From Catenaria anguillulae PL171 (Eukaryota; Blastocladiomycota; Blastocladiomycetes; Blastocladiales; Catenariaceae): a stretch of DNA of 64,000 bases. Positions 33,924 to 48,810 of this stretch are shown one piece after another (within the stretch, counting starts at the first letter, position 1; every line of letters begins with the position of its first letter). The stretch spans positions 1 to 64,000 of the forward strand of contig MCFL01000068.1 of assembly GCA_002102555.1 (NCBI GenBank), in the 5' to 3' direction. The notes under the pieces were generated by a model that did no database searches, was not told where the DNA came from, and saw only the letters and a program-made list of their open reading frames with translations. The position numbers were made by a program, and so were the translations under genes.

Positions 33924-36900
33924 TCATGGGAGCGCAATGACGCGGTTTGGAGGTTTGCTCTTTTTGTATCGAGAAATGGATTGCAAGGATCGGTACTGCC
34001 GCAAGTACCAGGCCACCGTGTTCTTCTCTGGCTGAACTGACGGTTTGCGTCGGTAGTGATCCAGAGAATTCATGCTCGTCGCCTTTTTAAGCTTGGCTAG
34101 GGCATGAGCCGCTGACGGCGGTCGTGGAGTAGGCGGAGGATCAACCTGTGGCAGAGTAGCTGTGCCTCGAATCATTTGTTCTTTTCTGGCAGAATGTGCT
34201 GGTGGAGGCGGTGAAAGGACGGAGGAAACCAATGAGCCTTGGTGAAGCGAAGGGGCAGATGGTAGGATGGCTGGCGCGATTGGAGTCGACCTGGACGTTG
34301 CCGGGCCCGAAGCAAGTGTCGTGGACGGGAGAATCGGCCGAGCAGCAGGAATCGGCCCGGACTCAAGGCCGTCATCGGATTCAATCTCGGGAACTGGCTC
34401 TTGCGTCGCACCAAAGGGATTGTACGTGTCACTTGTCAAATCCGCGATATCGGACGGACGAGTTGATGAGAAGTCTCGCGAGGACTTGCGAGGTGGAACG
34501 ACTGACAGCCGGCGAAGTGGCGTGACACTGGTCCTGCGACTCGGAACTATTGACGTTGTCGATGTGAGCGATACAGCAGCCGACGGCTGGCCATTTGCTT
34601 GGCCGGCTGAGGTTGTTGAGCTTGATGTAAATCCTGGCATGAACCGTTCGGCGATACTCATTCGGCGTGTTCCTGCACTTGCCGGCACTGGTGCTGCTGC
34701 GCTGCCATCACGATTTCCGGGGAAAATACTCATGCGCCGACCTGGCACACCTGGCAATGCGGCCACTCCCCGCATAATCGACGCCCGTCGACTCGAACTC
34801 GCCGATGGCGGTGCGATGCCAGACTGCGTGCTGGCATTGGTCGTAGAGCCAGACAAGATGCGCGCTCGTGAAGCAAATGCCGGAGCCACTGCTGTGATTT
34901 TGGGCCCAGTCGACTCGGACGCATTCGTGCCCAAAGTACCTGTCGATGTGGAGCTGACAGAGGATCCCGGCATGTTGCTGGAAGAGCGAGATCGAAGTGA
35001 TGGCGAGTTTGCAGCCGACCGACGAGAGCCATAGCGAGCAGCTGCCCTGGGAACAAAGATTTTCGCCTGCATCACGGCACTCGAGGGAGTCACCATGGAC
35101 ATGGTGGACGAGCTCGGCAGCTGTGATGACGACCTGAGGGACATGAGCGATCGAGGTTGTTGCGGCGCCGGCTGGTTGAGATTGACAAGTGATGTGGCGT
35201 CAAATTGAAGCTCTTTGGCGAGCTCGGGATTGTCACGCAGCGAAGTGTTCTTGGTGCTGACTTCCTTGAGCCGTTGCTCGGCGCGAGCAAAGATGCCGAT
35301 GGCTTCTTCAGGGTACAGACCTAGGACGAAATCGAGCTCTTCACGACGAAGTACATAAACATCACAGGCAGTCGCTGCAATCACAGTTGCAGTGCGAAGC
35401 ACTTGGTTGAAGAGCGATAGTTCGCCCATGAATGAACCTGATCGCAAGTCTGCCCAGACCCTTGTGTGGTCGTCGGAAATGACTTGAGCGTGACCGCTCT
35501 TGATCTGATCAATTGTCAAGGTCAGGAGAAGTATATACATATGCAAGGACAGGCAGCGGAGAATGCGCACAATGTACATCTCATTTCCAATGTCGTTCTG
35601 TAATGACATACCAGATGAGAGCAGGGCGAATGGATGTTGAGCACGATCAGACGGCGAGCAAAGGATGGAATCATCACAACGATACCTTGTTGACAATGAC
35701 CTCGCCTTGTGCAAAGAACACTTCGTGCGTCAAACTCGCAAGACATTTGATGACCGGCCGACTGCATGGAGTGAAGAGCGGGACCTGAGCACATTGTCTA
35801 GTCAGATGCGACAAGCTTGACATACATGAATGCCAATCCAAAACCCACCTTGCGCAAGCTGTCGCCATAAACCTTGAGCAACAACTCGGCTCTGGTCACG
35901 TTGGGCAACCCGTCGAACAACTGAACAAAGCGCAGGCGGCCTTGATGCACATTCCAAATCTGCGTGTAGTATGCAGCGACCCGCCTTTGTGCAGACTCGT
36001 CAATGCCATGCTTGCGCAAGTAGCGGCACATGGACCGAATTTCGTGTTCAACGCGAGATTTTTCGGAAAGCGTGTTGGTCAAGTGAGAAAAGAATGTTGC
36101 CTACAAGCGTTTGCTTTGGTCGATGAGTCCGTATGATTGGGACGAAGGTAATCAGAGATCCCAAGCGAGCAAGCGTATGACGCACAATGTAAATTGCGAG
36201 CAGAAGGGCTCCCGTCCAACTGTACACATTGCTGAGGATCATTTCAGCGGTGTTGGCGCTCTTTTCGTTGCCCTGTCCGGGAACAACGACAACTGGCAAG
36301 ACACAAACAAGGTCAAACCTTTGCCATGATGTTTCAATGACGACAATAACAACGAACCCGTCAAACACCATATGAAAACGTAGACATAGCGTTCCATGGG
36401 ATGTCGATCAAAGTATTCCGAATAGAGGTTGGCGTAGGCATACTTTGACGCCCACGTTACCTCGCCATGCCCATGCTGGACGTGTTTCTCGAGCAACCAC
36501 CATCCGCACGCAAACCAATGGATCAATTGAAGCACAAGCACAAAGTAGAAGGCGAGCGTAAACTGATGAGATACGAGCAGTGCATTTCCCTTGTCTTTGG
36601 CCAGTCGCCACCATCGATGCAAATGGAACAGTGAATGTAGTTGGAGATACCACAGCAGCCATTCGGGGACTATGTGCTGAAAGAGGGTGGTGACAGGGAG
36701 GCAGCCCACGATCGTCCATGGTGCATAGCTTTCCCAGGCACGCCGCCGTATCCGCTTAGTATCAGTGATGAGATAGCCCTCAGAATCGTGGTATGCGGTC
36801 CGCGAGGTGATCCAGATATCGGCGGCGATAACACCACAAGTCGAAAGCTCGACCAATGAGGAGGCTGTGTAGCTCACGCCGTCGACACCAAAGGCAATCA

Positions 36901-37078
36901 ACAGAGGGCAGTGTGCAAGTTGGGCAAAGCTTGCCACGAAGGCCAGGAACCGAATCATGGCGAGAACAATCGAGTCGGGCATGAACACTGCTGGAAGCCG
37001 AACTCGATCGCGCCAAGAGCGGAGGCGGGGGTCCAGCTGTTCTGGGTCTGTGATACCCCGGTAATCCCTGGAAGGCAT
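33924..37078 (-). CDS. CNG/HCN/EAG-class cyclic-nucleotide-gated ion channel
   Basis: Six exons: 36358-37078, 36186-36292, 35849-36100, 35686-35784, 35571-35597 (27 nt) and 33924-35504; introns 64-88 nt; 928 residues. Exon 1 holds S1-S5: S1 near IVLAMIRFLAFVASFAQL, an S4-like LQLHSLFHLHRWWRL and S5 TLAFYFVLVLQLIHWF. The pore helix and filter read FIWCLTVVVVPGQG (residues ~235-248), then S6 (SWTGALLLAIYIATFF). A C-linker follows, with VEHEIRSMCRYLRKHGI and LPNVTRAELLLKVYGDSLRKVPLF in their usual order. The cyclic-nucleotide-binding domain ends in GSFMGELSLF and LRTATVIAATACDVYVL. About 400 disordered Ser/Pro-rich residues follow. Alignment with EAG through S6 and the C-linker is gapless only with the splices given. 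Plasma-membrane cation channel gated by cAMP or cGMP is inferred. Confidence 0.9.
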
Positions 37079-37761
37079 GGTGACATTATGACATGTATTG
37101 CATCGAGTGAAGCGAAACACGAGCCAAGGAAAGATGGAGGTGGTCAGCACTCGCTGACTGTGCGCGTCACTCACGATTTCGCGAACGATTGCCACGCTGG
37201 TGCATCTCATGAGGTGCCCCTTCAATGACGTCTGGCACCAAGTCTTCGAGCAGAGCTGCAGACAACCGACACGACACATACAGAGCTAATATTGCAGCCA
37301 GTCATCTTCGCCAAAGCTCGCTCAATGTCCACCCTGGAAATGTCGTTTGCCGCATCGAATATTATCCACCTGTCTATCTGTGCTCAAGATGTGCTCAGAT
37401 CTGATGTGATCCATGCTGCACAATGAGGGCTTCCGATCCGTCGGCCGACGCTGCAACGATGTCAAGTGATCAGAAATGAATTGCTGGCTCCGCCGCTGTT
37501 TTCGTATCCGTGTGGCTCTCGCTCCTTGCAATTGTGTCGTCAACCCATGCAAACAGTTGAAATGGATATCTCTGCTACACGGCCAAGCACACTCTGAAAT
37601 TCTCATGCTCCGCTCCCGCAACATTGCGCTTCCGTCCATCCCATCCCATCCTGCCAAGCGCCCAAGCGCCCGTCTTCCAAGACCGCCAACCCGTCCGCTG
37701 CCCCTTCGTCGCCATAGCCGTCAAACCATTCCGAAAAGTTGCGCCCAAAGCCTGACTCAAC
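37079..37761. other. Divergent intergenic region
   Basis: Shared upstream region of the channel (-) and the PWWP/Tudor-like gene (+). The frame in front of the channel ATG stays open to 37279, so a longer N-terminus cannot be excluded. Confidence 0.5.
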
Positions 37762-40468
37762 ATGAGTTCGTCGAATCCAGTGCCCATTGTCTATCATTCC
37801 AGGAAAACCCAAGGACGCACTCAAGGTGAAATCCCGACGGCTGGCCGACCATCCTCTCGTCCAACTACCCGGGCCCCTCGAAAGGGGCAGGAAAAGGCCT
37901 TGTCCGCGCTAGACAAAGCTGCGGCGGGCAAATCGGGATCGATTGCTCCACCTACTGGAATAGTCAAGCTGGGTTCAGCCGCACGAGCAGCCGCAGCCAA
38001 AGCCAAAGATCAGCCGCGCACTTCCAACAAGCTCGATCTATCAACAGTGCAGGCTGGGCAGCTGCTATGGCATCGCCTCGAAGGCCCGCCGCCGCTCTGG
38101 ATCCCGGCCAAGGTGTCCAAAGTCAACATTCATGAACAACGCCGAAGCGACTCGGCCGTGACCCTTTTTTTGGCGCATCAATCGCAAATGGTAACGGTAT
38201 CGCAGTCCGACATTGATAATGGAGCCAAACCCGTCTTGGAGGCATTTGAAGCTTGCCATGGATCGCGTATGGATGCGCTCAAGAAGCGAGCCAGCCCCGA
38301 GTCAGGACGGTTTGGCGAGGTGGCACGGTTGGGACTGGAAAAGTTGAATGGCGATTGGAGGGCCTCTGGCCGGAGCAATGGTAACAGTGGTGCGATTGAT
38401 GCCTTCACTTGCATGTCCTTTCAGCGATTTCTAACCATTTTCGCACGTGGCACAGCTCTTTCGGCACTCGCTGGTTCGTATGCGTGTTCGCTGTTTTCTT
38501 TCCGTTCATGTCTCTGACATGTACCTCTTGTATCCACCGCCATTACTTTTAGGTGGTGGCCTCACATACAAGCTCTCATCAAGCGTATCGGCAGTTACCC
38601 AGTCGCCCGCCACAATCAAGCCAATGTCGCACACCAAGTCAGAATCCGACCTCTCCGACATTGATTGTTCGTTTCTCCTGTTCCACTCCTGCATGACATC
38701 CCGCCGCCGCCACTCACCAGTCATTTCTTGAGCAGGCTCTGACGACGATTTCCAAGGGGCTTCCAACCAAAAGTCACGCAAACGTGCAAGCTCTCCATCT
38801 GCCTCTGCCTCTGCTTCGTCTTCCTCGGCGCCTGCGAAAAAGGCGCGAACCGAGCCTCCAAAGCCAGAAACAGGCATCACAACCATTACATTTACTCGCC
38901 GGGCAGCTCGACCACCCATTCCCACCTCCAATTCAACGTCGGATCCACGTCCCATGACCAATTTTTCTCAAGACTCCATTCTCGATTCCATCCTGTCTCA
39001 AGACTATATTCCACCGGTCGTCTCGGGCTTTGAATCCGACTCGGACATGGACGTTCCGGGCGTCGGCCCATCTGCTCCACGACACTCGCACCTCGAACTG
39101 TCTGTCCCGATCGGTATCAGCATCCTCGCCCACCGGTCCGACTCGGAGCTGGGATCGCGCTTTGCCCCCGCGCGCGTGATTGGATACGCCCCCAACGACC
39201 TACTGCACGTGCGCTTCTACGACGGACAAGAGCACAACCACCTCCCGCGCACCGAAATGGTCATCATGGGTGATGCCGAGTTTGGGTCGGCCAACGTGGA
39301 AACCATTCCGGATCCGCCACCCGTCCCGCGCGGATACCGCAACCCAGTGCTCGAGGCACGACTCAAGGCCGTGTTTTTGGGCGCGCTCGATGACATTGTC
39401 TACGGCAAGCGCACGTGCGCACGTCTGGCGCTGTATAACAAATCGGTCAGTGTGCGTGCTGTGGATCGGCGCGCAGCCGAAACCGAATTAGCGGGTCGGC
39501 TGGGCGGCGAGCCCTTCTCAAAGCCGGAAATCAAGTTGATTCGCCGCGCGCTCGAGGCTCGCTATGTGTTGGGTGTGCCCGGGTTGGCCGAGGAGCCTGA
39601 GGAGGTGCTCATGTCAAGCCAAAGCGATGAGCTGGACATGCCGAGTAGCAGCCAAGGGAGGCAAGGCGCAGCCGCCAAGGGCAAGGGGAAAGCGAAAGCA
39701 GGGGCGGCAACTGCTAAGGCGGGCAAGGCGGCGGCAGCGGCGCGCATGCAAGTTTCGCCGGATCGCCAGCGGCGGTCGCGAAAGGGTGTCACCACATATG
39801 CTGAGTCGTCGTCCGATTCCGAGTTGGAGTTTGTCAAGGAGCAAGATGCCGGCGGCAACATTGTGACCGGTGGTCCTGCCACTCCTCACCACCCGCAGCT
39901 CGCTACGCCGCATGTACTTGCTGAATCCGAAGTCACCGCCGCGCCTTCTCTCGAGTCCACTTTTCCTGCCCCGCCTTCTACCCTTCCACGCAAGGAACAG
40001 CGATTTGTGGATCTTGTCTTGTTCCCAGAGTGTTTGGCCCGCCTCCTGATCCTCACTCACTTGACTGATACGCGCACGGGCGAGATTGCCAACACGGGCA
40101 TCCGCACGGCCGGTGGCGCAATTGACAACATGAAGGTGGACGAGTTGATCACGCTCGGATCTTCGTCGTCGACATTGTCGTCGTCGCAACCGCACGCCCC
40201 TGCACCAACTACGAGCGGCAATCCGAGTGTTCCCGAATGGCACTTGCGCGCCATGAAGCAGTTCAAGCTCAATTCGGACCACTTCAACGATCCACGCACG
40301 TGGCGCGACGTGCCTGCGGTCACGGTCCAGTACGGGTTGTCGGCCGAAGAAGAGGCACAAGTGTTGCCCATGGCCGAAGAGTTGTTGCGTGATTGTCACT
40401 GGATGCAGGCGTTGTTGTTGTTGAAGCGCAGCAACTCGGGCAAGGGGCATGGGCGGTCGAGGAGATAA
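37762..40468 (+). CDS. PWWP-like plus Tudor-like chromatin protein
   Basis: Three exons, 37762-38380, 38553-38666 and 38736-40468 (introns 172 and 69 nt), 821 residues. Residues ~95-190 resemble a PWWP module: VQAGQLLWHRLEGPPPLWIP followed by AKVSKV, a strand-rich core and a helical end (FGEVARLGLEKLNGDW). Residues ~370-425 look Tudor-like: ISILAHRSD, FAPARVIGYAPNDLLHVRFY and DGQEHN, the pattern of a small barrel that reads methylated lysine or arginine. Between and after them lie Ser/Ala/Lys-rich, acidic, disordered segments, and a helical C-terminal part (EEEAQVLPMAEELLRDCHWM). No BRCT or catalytic domain is seen. Nuclear histone-mark reading is inferred from fold resemblance only. Confidence 0.7.
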
Positions 40469-44044
<3,576 letters not shown>

Positions 44045-44692
44045 GTTGCGATTTGCTTTTCCGTTTTCTTTCGCGCGCGCGTGTTTGCGTGTGGGCCCGT
44101 GATGATGATGGCGGCGGCAAGCAAGTAAGCACAGTGTGGTGTGGTGGTTGGTGAAGGATCATGTCCTTGCTCGCAACCGTTTTTTTTTCTTTTCCTAGCC
44201 TTCTCCCTCACCCACCACCTTCTTCTTTTCCCGCCTTCCTCCTCCCTTCCCCCTCCGTCTCTCTTGCGTGATCCAAGTTTCTTTTGTTTTCGCTTTCCCC
44301 TCGTTTTCCTGGTTACCTCGATTGATGTTTATTACTTCGATCTAGTCGCTCGACTGTCGCTAGTCCAGTCGGCGCATTTATAATGTGTATACAAACACCA
44401 TTTGATATCTGACTTGATGCCGGAATATCGTCATCGCCTCGATATGTTTACTTCTACTGAATCTCACGTGCCGTTGCTGTTGACGGACAGGGCCGCGCAA
44501 GGCTTTGCCATGTCCTTGTGTGCGTAAGTGTTCCGTCCGTGTCCAATGAAGACGGGTCGCAGCCGTGATCCTGAAGTGGGTTACTCGCATCATCACCGTA
44601 ACCTTCTGGCAGTAGGTAATTCATACCCACCAACGACACCAATGTAACCCAGCGCAGTCACATCAACATCGACGACCACCACCACCAACGCC
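44045..44692. other. GAPDH 3' flank and MED7 promoter
   Basis: Pyrimidine-rich tract (44160-44310) typical of the 3' flank of a strongly expressed gene, then the upstream region of MED7. No gene seen. Confidence 0.55.
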
Positions 44693-45658
44693 ATGGCCAC
44701 CCCGCAGACACGCACCCACCAATCGGTTCGCAGCACCCCGTCCGGGGCGCTCACCCACACGCACACTGGTGGGCATGGCCCCGCAACCACTCACACGTAC
44801 ACGGGACCGGGCGGGCCCGCCAGCTCTCAAGCAGGCGGCAACTCACAAGCTCCCTATCCCGGGGTTGGTGGGGGTGTCGGCGGCCCCGCCCGCGGCCTCT
44901 TCCCTCCACCACCGCCCTACTACCAGCACTACACGCACGAAAACCTGCAGTTGGCCGCCGAACGCCAACGGCTTGAATCCGAAGGCCACGACCCTTCTGC
45001 GCACGCAACCAACCAACCACTCCCTCCGCTCGCCCCGCCGCCTCCGCTCACGGACGCCTACTCGATCCTCAGCACCTCCTTCCACCCGACCTACGTGCGG
45101 CCCACACTCGCTTCCGCAGGTATTCCAACGCTGACCTCGACCCCACCGCTGCCCAAACCGCTTGAAATCCGAAAACTCGTCCTGTCTGCCGCACTGCAAC
45201 ATGCGCGCCTGCTGGACGCCCTTGCCCGCGATCCACAATCCGAGACTGCGTCTCTGGCCGTCGACCGGTTGCAGGCCATTTTGGTCAATGCCATGCACAT
45301 GTTGGGCGAGTACCGCGAGCATCAGGCATTGGAGACGCTCCGGTTGGCCATGGACAAGACTGTGTGGGAGTCGAGGCAGGTCAGTACCACCCTCAAGGGT
45401 ACAGAGGCGGGCGCCAGGGAGGTTATTGCGCAGGTTCTCGGTTTACTGCATCAGGGTGGTGGGCAAGGGGACAAGGAAGCAGAGGTGGAGCGCGAGGCAG
45501 AGAGGGTCGTTGAGCGGAAGCGTCGAGCGGAACTTGATGGCATGGAGGGAGTCGAGGGAGGCGAAGACCAGAGCGAGGAAGTCAAGGCGAGCCAGGCCGA
45601 GTGGTGGGCAAGGCAAGATACGGACCAATTGCTTTGGGACGCAGTCAAGTCGGTGTAA
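44693..45658 (+). CDS. MED7: Mediator complex subunit 7
   Basis: Single exon, 321 residues. After a His/Thr/Gly-rich N-terminal extension of about 65 residues comes the family start GLFPPPPPYYQHYTHENL. Later come LEIRKLVLSAALQHARLLDA, the HMLGEYREHQALETLRL motif that marks MED7 and forms the long helical hairpin with MED21, and a charged C-terminal tail (Glu/Arg-rich, ending with Trp-rich SQAEWWARQDTDQLLW). MED7 belongs to the middle module of Mediator, which links transcription factors to RNA polymerase II in the nucleus. The N-terminal extension is longer than in yeast and looks disordered. Confidence 0.92.
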   Translation: MATPQTRTHQSVRSTPSGALTHTHTGGHGPATTHTYTGPGGPASSQAGGNSQAPYPGVGGGVGGPARGLFPPPPPYYQHYTHENLQLAAERQRLESEGHDPSAHATNQPLPPLAPPPPLTDAYSILSTSFHPTYVRPTLASAGIPTLTSTPPLPKPLEIRKLVLSAALQHARLLDALARDPQSETASLAVDRLQAILVNAMHMLGEYREHQALETLRLAMDKTVWESRQVSTTLKGTEAGAREVIAQVLGLLHQGGGQGDKEAEVEREAERVVERKRRAELDGMEGVEGGEDQSEEVKASQAEWWARQDTDQLLWDAVKSV

Positions 45659-45760
45659 GTCCAATTGCACTTGTGTGCGAATGACATTTTTCAAGATACC
45701 CAACATAACGTAATGTCGAATTAAGTTGCCCAACTCCCAACTTACATTCTCCATCCTGCT

Positions 45761-46866
45761 TCATATCCAACTCGCTAACAGCCACACAGCTGCCGCCGCT
45801 GCCCCGCTCATGATCACAGGGGTTGCCAACGATGCCGTCACTGCATTCCCAGACGTCATGCTTTGGCAGCTATTGAAGTGCTTGCCTGACGTTGCATTTG
45901 GTCGCCGATGTCGAAGCAAGTCTTGATTCTCCTGGGGCGGGCGGGCACTAAATCCGACAGTCCGTGCCAGGTGCCGGATCTGTAGCCGGCCAAGTTGCAA
46001 AGGCGCTGCAGCAACGATCCATCGTACATTTTCGTCACAGTTGGGACTCTGCCCATTGAGTCCGTTGAGATTGCTCAGCAATTTGTTGTTCTGGATTGAT
46101 GGATACACACAAACTCACATACCGTCAAACTGCCGTTGTACGAGTAGAACCCACCCCTTGCAAGCAACTCGAGCAGCACATGTGTCGCCGTAAACTTGTC
46201 TTTGTGTGCCTCCGACTCGCCCTCATGAATGGGCACCTCGTCAAAGAGCACTTGAAACTCGGTGTGGTTTGTATCGGAGGCCTCGATCAAGTAAGTCAGC
46301 ACAGCCGTATGGCCCGATGCCGAAGTATGGTAAAAATGCCATTCCGCATCAAAGGGCATGTTGTCGACATGGTGCTCGCTTGGCGTGTGAACTATGTACA
46401 TTATTGAATTGGGCACATATGGCAATGTGTCAGTCAGGCACGTTCAACGTGAGTATCGCGGCTGGGAATCCAACGCACTGTGGAACTGAATGAGGGAATA
46501 CTCGATTCCATTGACCACCATTCCCCTTCTGACTCCATCCGCAGGCGTCCACCGGACCGTATGTCCTAAATTGCTCACATTAACCGCATTCATGGCCGGC
46601 ATCGTCACATTCACTCGCCAGTCGCTGCTGCCGGCCCCCGGGCACCCGTGAATCGTGTCGAGGCTTGAATCAAAGTTGACGGGCGATTGCTGCTTCCCCT
46701 CCTTGCAAATGCGATATTCGGGGCGAATGTCGCCCCAGTGCGAAGGCCCGTTGAGCGGGCCATAACCCCAATCAGAGTGTGGGGCTGTACTGTCGGCAGT
46801 TACGAGCTGAATCGGGATGAGAATGACCAGCAGAGCACAGACTGTAATGAGCGGTTGCTTAAACAT
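45761..46866 (-). CDS. Secreted alpha-carbonic anhydrase 1
   Basis: Interconverts CO2 and bicarbonate outside the cell. Three exons, 46479-46866, 46123-46391 and 45761-46048 (introns 87 and 74 nt), 314 residues. Signal peptide (LITVCALLVILIPIQLVTA), then the alpha-CA opening SDWGYGPLNGPSHWGDI and GKQQSPVNF. Zinc ligands are the two His of QFHIHTPSEHHV, completed across the first splice, and the His of AEWHFYHTS. The usual SLTTPPC motif reads SLTSPNC across the second splice, a small departure. The C-terminus ends in a hydrophobic stretch (AAAAAVWLLASWI) after a polar linker, as for GPI anchoring. First of three tandem genes in the same orientation. Confidence 0.93.
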
Positions 46867-47494
46867 GTCCAAAGAATAGAGATTTACTGTTGAAGCAGAT
46901 GATAGTAATGCAAAGATGGCATGAGAGGTTGTCAACGTGTTCGATCAGAACGGGGGGGGGGGGGGGGACAGGCCGTTGGGGTGGGCCATGCGCATGTTAT
47001 GTACGACCATTCAACTGTTGCCAGATCCCATATGTCATACGGACCTGAGGTTTACCAAAACTTTGTCGGCGATTTGAAGGTCAACACGGCGGCATCCGAT
47101 GTCGGCGTGTCCCAATTGGGCGGCCGATATCCCACGATGAAACCATTCCCACTCGATTTCGGTGCACATGATGGGAATGCATCGAGTAGATCTGTGGCCG
47201 AGCTCAATTGTGGCGGAGTAGTTTGCTATCGAGCTTGTTGGGGTCGAGGCCCAGTCGCGCGTCAAGCTGTTCCCCATGCCACACCTTGATGATGCTTGGC
47301 ATGGCTCGCGAACAATGTTGAGAACACGCAACCAAACAAACAGGATGAGGAACTCGAGGGTAAATTGTATTGTGAATGGTATGGCGAAGAGTAATCGAAA
47401 AAGTCGGTATGTTTCGATTCATTTAAGGCAAGTCAATCAAGCAAGTCGTCCTCATTCAGTCTTTTCCCGTCACAATTGCTGCCGCTGTCATCCA
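46867..47494. other. Intergenic between carbonic anhydrases 1 and 2
   Basis: Contains a run of 16 G at 46952-46967. A minus-strand frame at 47035-47331 has no recognisable features. Confidence 0.5.
46952..46967 (+). repeat. Poly-G tract (16 G)
   Basis: Uninterrupted run of 16 G about 86 bp upstream of the first carbonic anhydrase ATG (on the other strand it is poly-C). The exact length may be unreliable in sequence data. Confidence 0.8.
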
Positions 47495-48651
47495 TTACAC
47501 CCAACTCGCCAAGGACCAAACCACGATGAATGCAATTCCACATCCGACCGTGCGTGACGCACGCACAACGTCAGCGGATGACTTTTTGTCGCCGCCATTG
47601 AGGTGTCTGGGCGCCGATGTTGAATTCTGTCGCTGTGATGACGAGCGCCGATGACGAAGCAGGTCCTCGTTTACCTGAGGTGGGCGGGCGCTGAACCCGA
47701 CTGTCCGTGCGAGTTGCTTGATTTGCAGTCGACCAAGTTGCAAGGGCGATGCAGCAACGACCCATCGTACATTGTCGCTGCATGGTGGGCTCTGCAAGTT
47801 TGGATCGGGAAAGTGAGACGCATCATCACTCATTTGAATGATCTTATGAGTGCACGCATACCGTCAAGCTTCCGTTGTACGTGAAATACCCGCCCTTGCC
47901 CAACAAGTCAACGAGCACATTGGTCGCAGTAAACCTGTCTGTGTCCATTTCCGAGTCGCCTTCTTCCTTGGGCACGTCATCAAGCACGGCTTGGAAATCC
48001 GTGTTGTTTGCGTCGGTCGCCTCGATGAGGAAACCGAGCACGGCGAGATGGCCAGATGTGGACGAATGGACAAAGTGCATTTCGGCGTCGTAGTACATAT
48101 TGTCAATGCGGTGCTCCGAGGGGGTGTGGACTGTCGGAACGTGAGCACATCGTCAGCAGGACAACCGGCGACAGGGTGACCTGGTCATCAGATTGCATAC
48201 CATGAAACTGGACCAGGGAATATGCAACATTGCCCACATTCATGCTCCTTCCAACTCCATCTGCGGGCGTCCACCGAACCGTATGCCCCAAGTTGGTCAC
48301 ATTGACCGCACTCATGGGTGGCATTGTCACGTTGACGCGCAATTCACTTTCCTCCTTTGTGCCAGCTGCATCCCCGGATTGCGCGTCCGCGTTCGAGGCG
48401 TTGACTCCGTGAATCGCGTCCAGTTGGGACTCAAAGTTGACGGGAGATTGCTGCTTCCCCTCCTTGCACATGCGATACTCTGGCTTGAGGTCGCCCCAGT
48501 GTTCGGGCCCGTTGGATGCCCCGTAGCCCCAGTCGGGTTGGGCCGCAGTGCTGTCGGCGAGGGCGAGCGGCGTTGGGCTGGACAGAAAAAGGGCGACGGG
48601 CAGTACGGCAACTGCAAGAAGCGCGACAGGAAGATGCTGGGCTCGCTTCAT
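47495..48651 (-). CDS. Secreted alpha-carbonic anhydrase 2
   Basis: Paralogue of the neighbouring enzyme with the same two intron positions and phases. Exons 48201-48651, 47862-48130 and 47495-47791; both introns 70 nt; 338 residues. Signal peptide (ALLAVAVLPVALFL), PDWGYGASNGPEHWGDL, GKQQSPVNF, an inserted polar loop (about residues 86-105), QFHVHTPSEHRID and AEMHFVHSS for the zinc His triad, and SLTSPPC across the second splice. The C-terminus ends with a hydrophobic GPI-type tail (GCGIAFIVVWSLASWV). Extracellular CO2/bicarbonate conversion inferred from the family. A TATAAAG lies about 155 bp upstream. Confidence 0.94.
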
Positions 48652-48803
48652 GGTCTAGGAAGTGAGCTGGGCGGGATAGATCTGATCCGGTGCATGAACG
48701 CTCTTGGAGGGTGACGAAAGGCGTTTGCTTCAACAATGGAAATGTATAAGGCGAGGAAGGTTTGCCGAATTCCGTCGTATCGCTGAGGCGGGCAGCGCCA
48801 GCT

Positions 48804-48810
48804 CTTTATA
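48804..48810 (-). promoter_or_regulatory. TATA box of carbonic anhydrase 2
   Basis: TATAAAG on the minus strand, 150-160 bp upstream of the ATG at 48651. Confidence 0.5.

Noticed and set aside
47035-47331. 98-codon minus-strand frame between carbonic anhydrases 1 and 2
   Set aside because: Checked in all three frames for carbonic anhydrase or ankyrin remnants; no consistent match.
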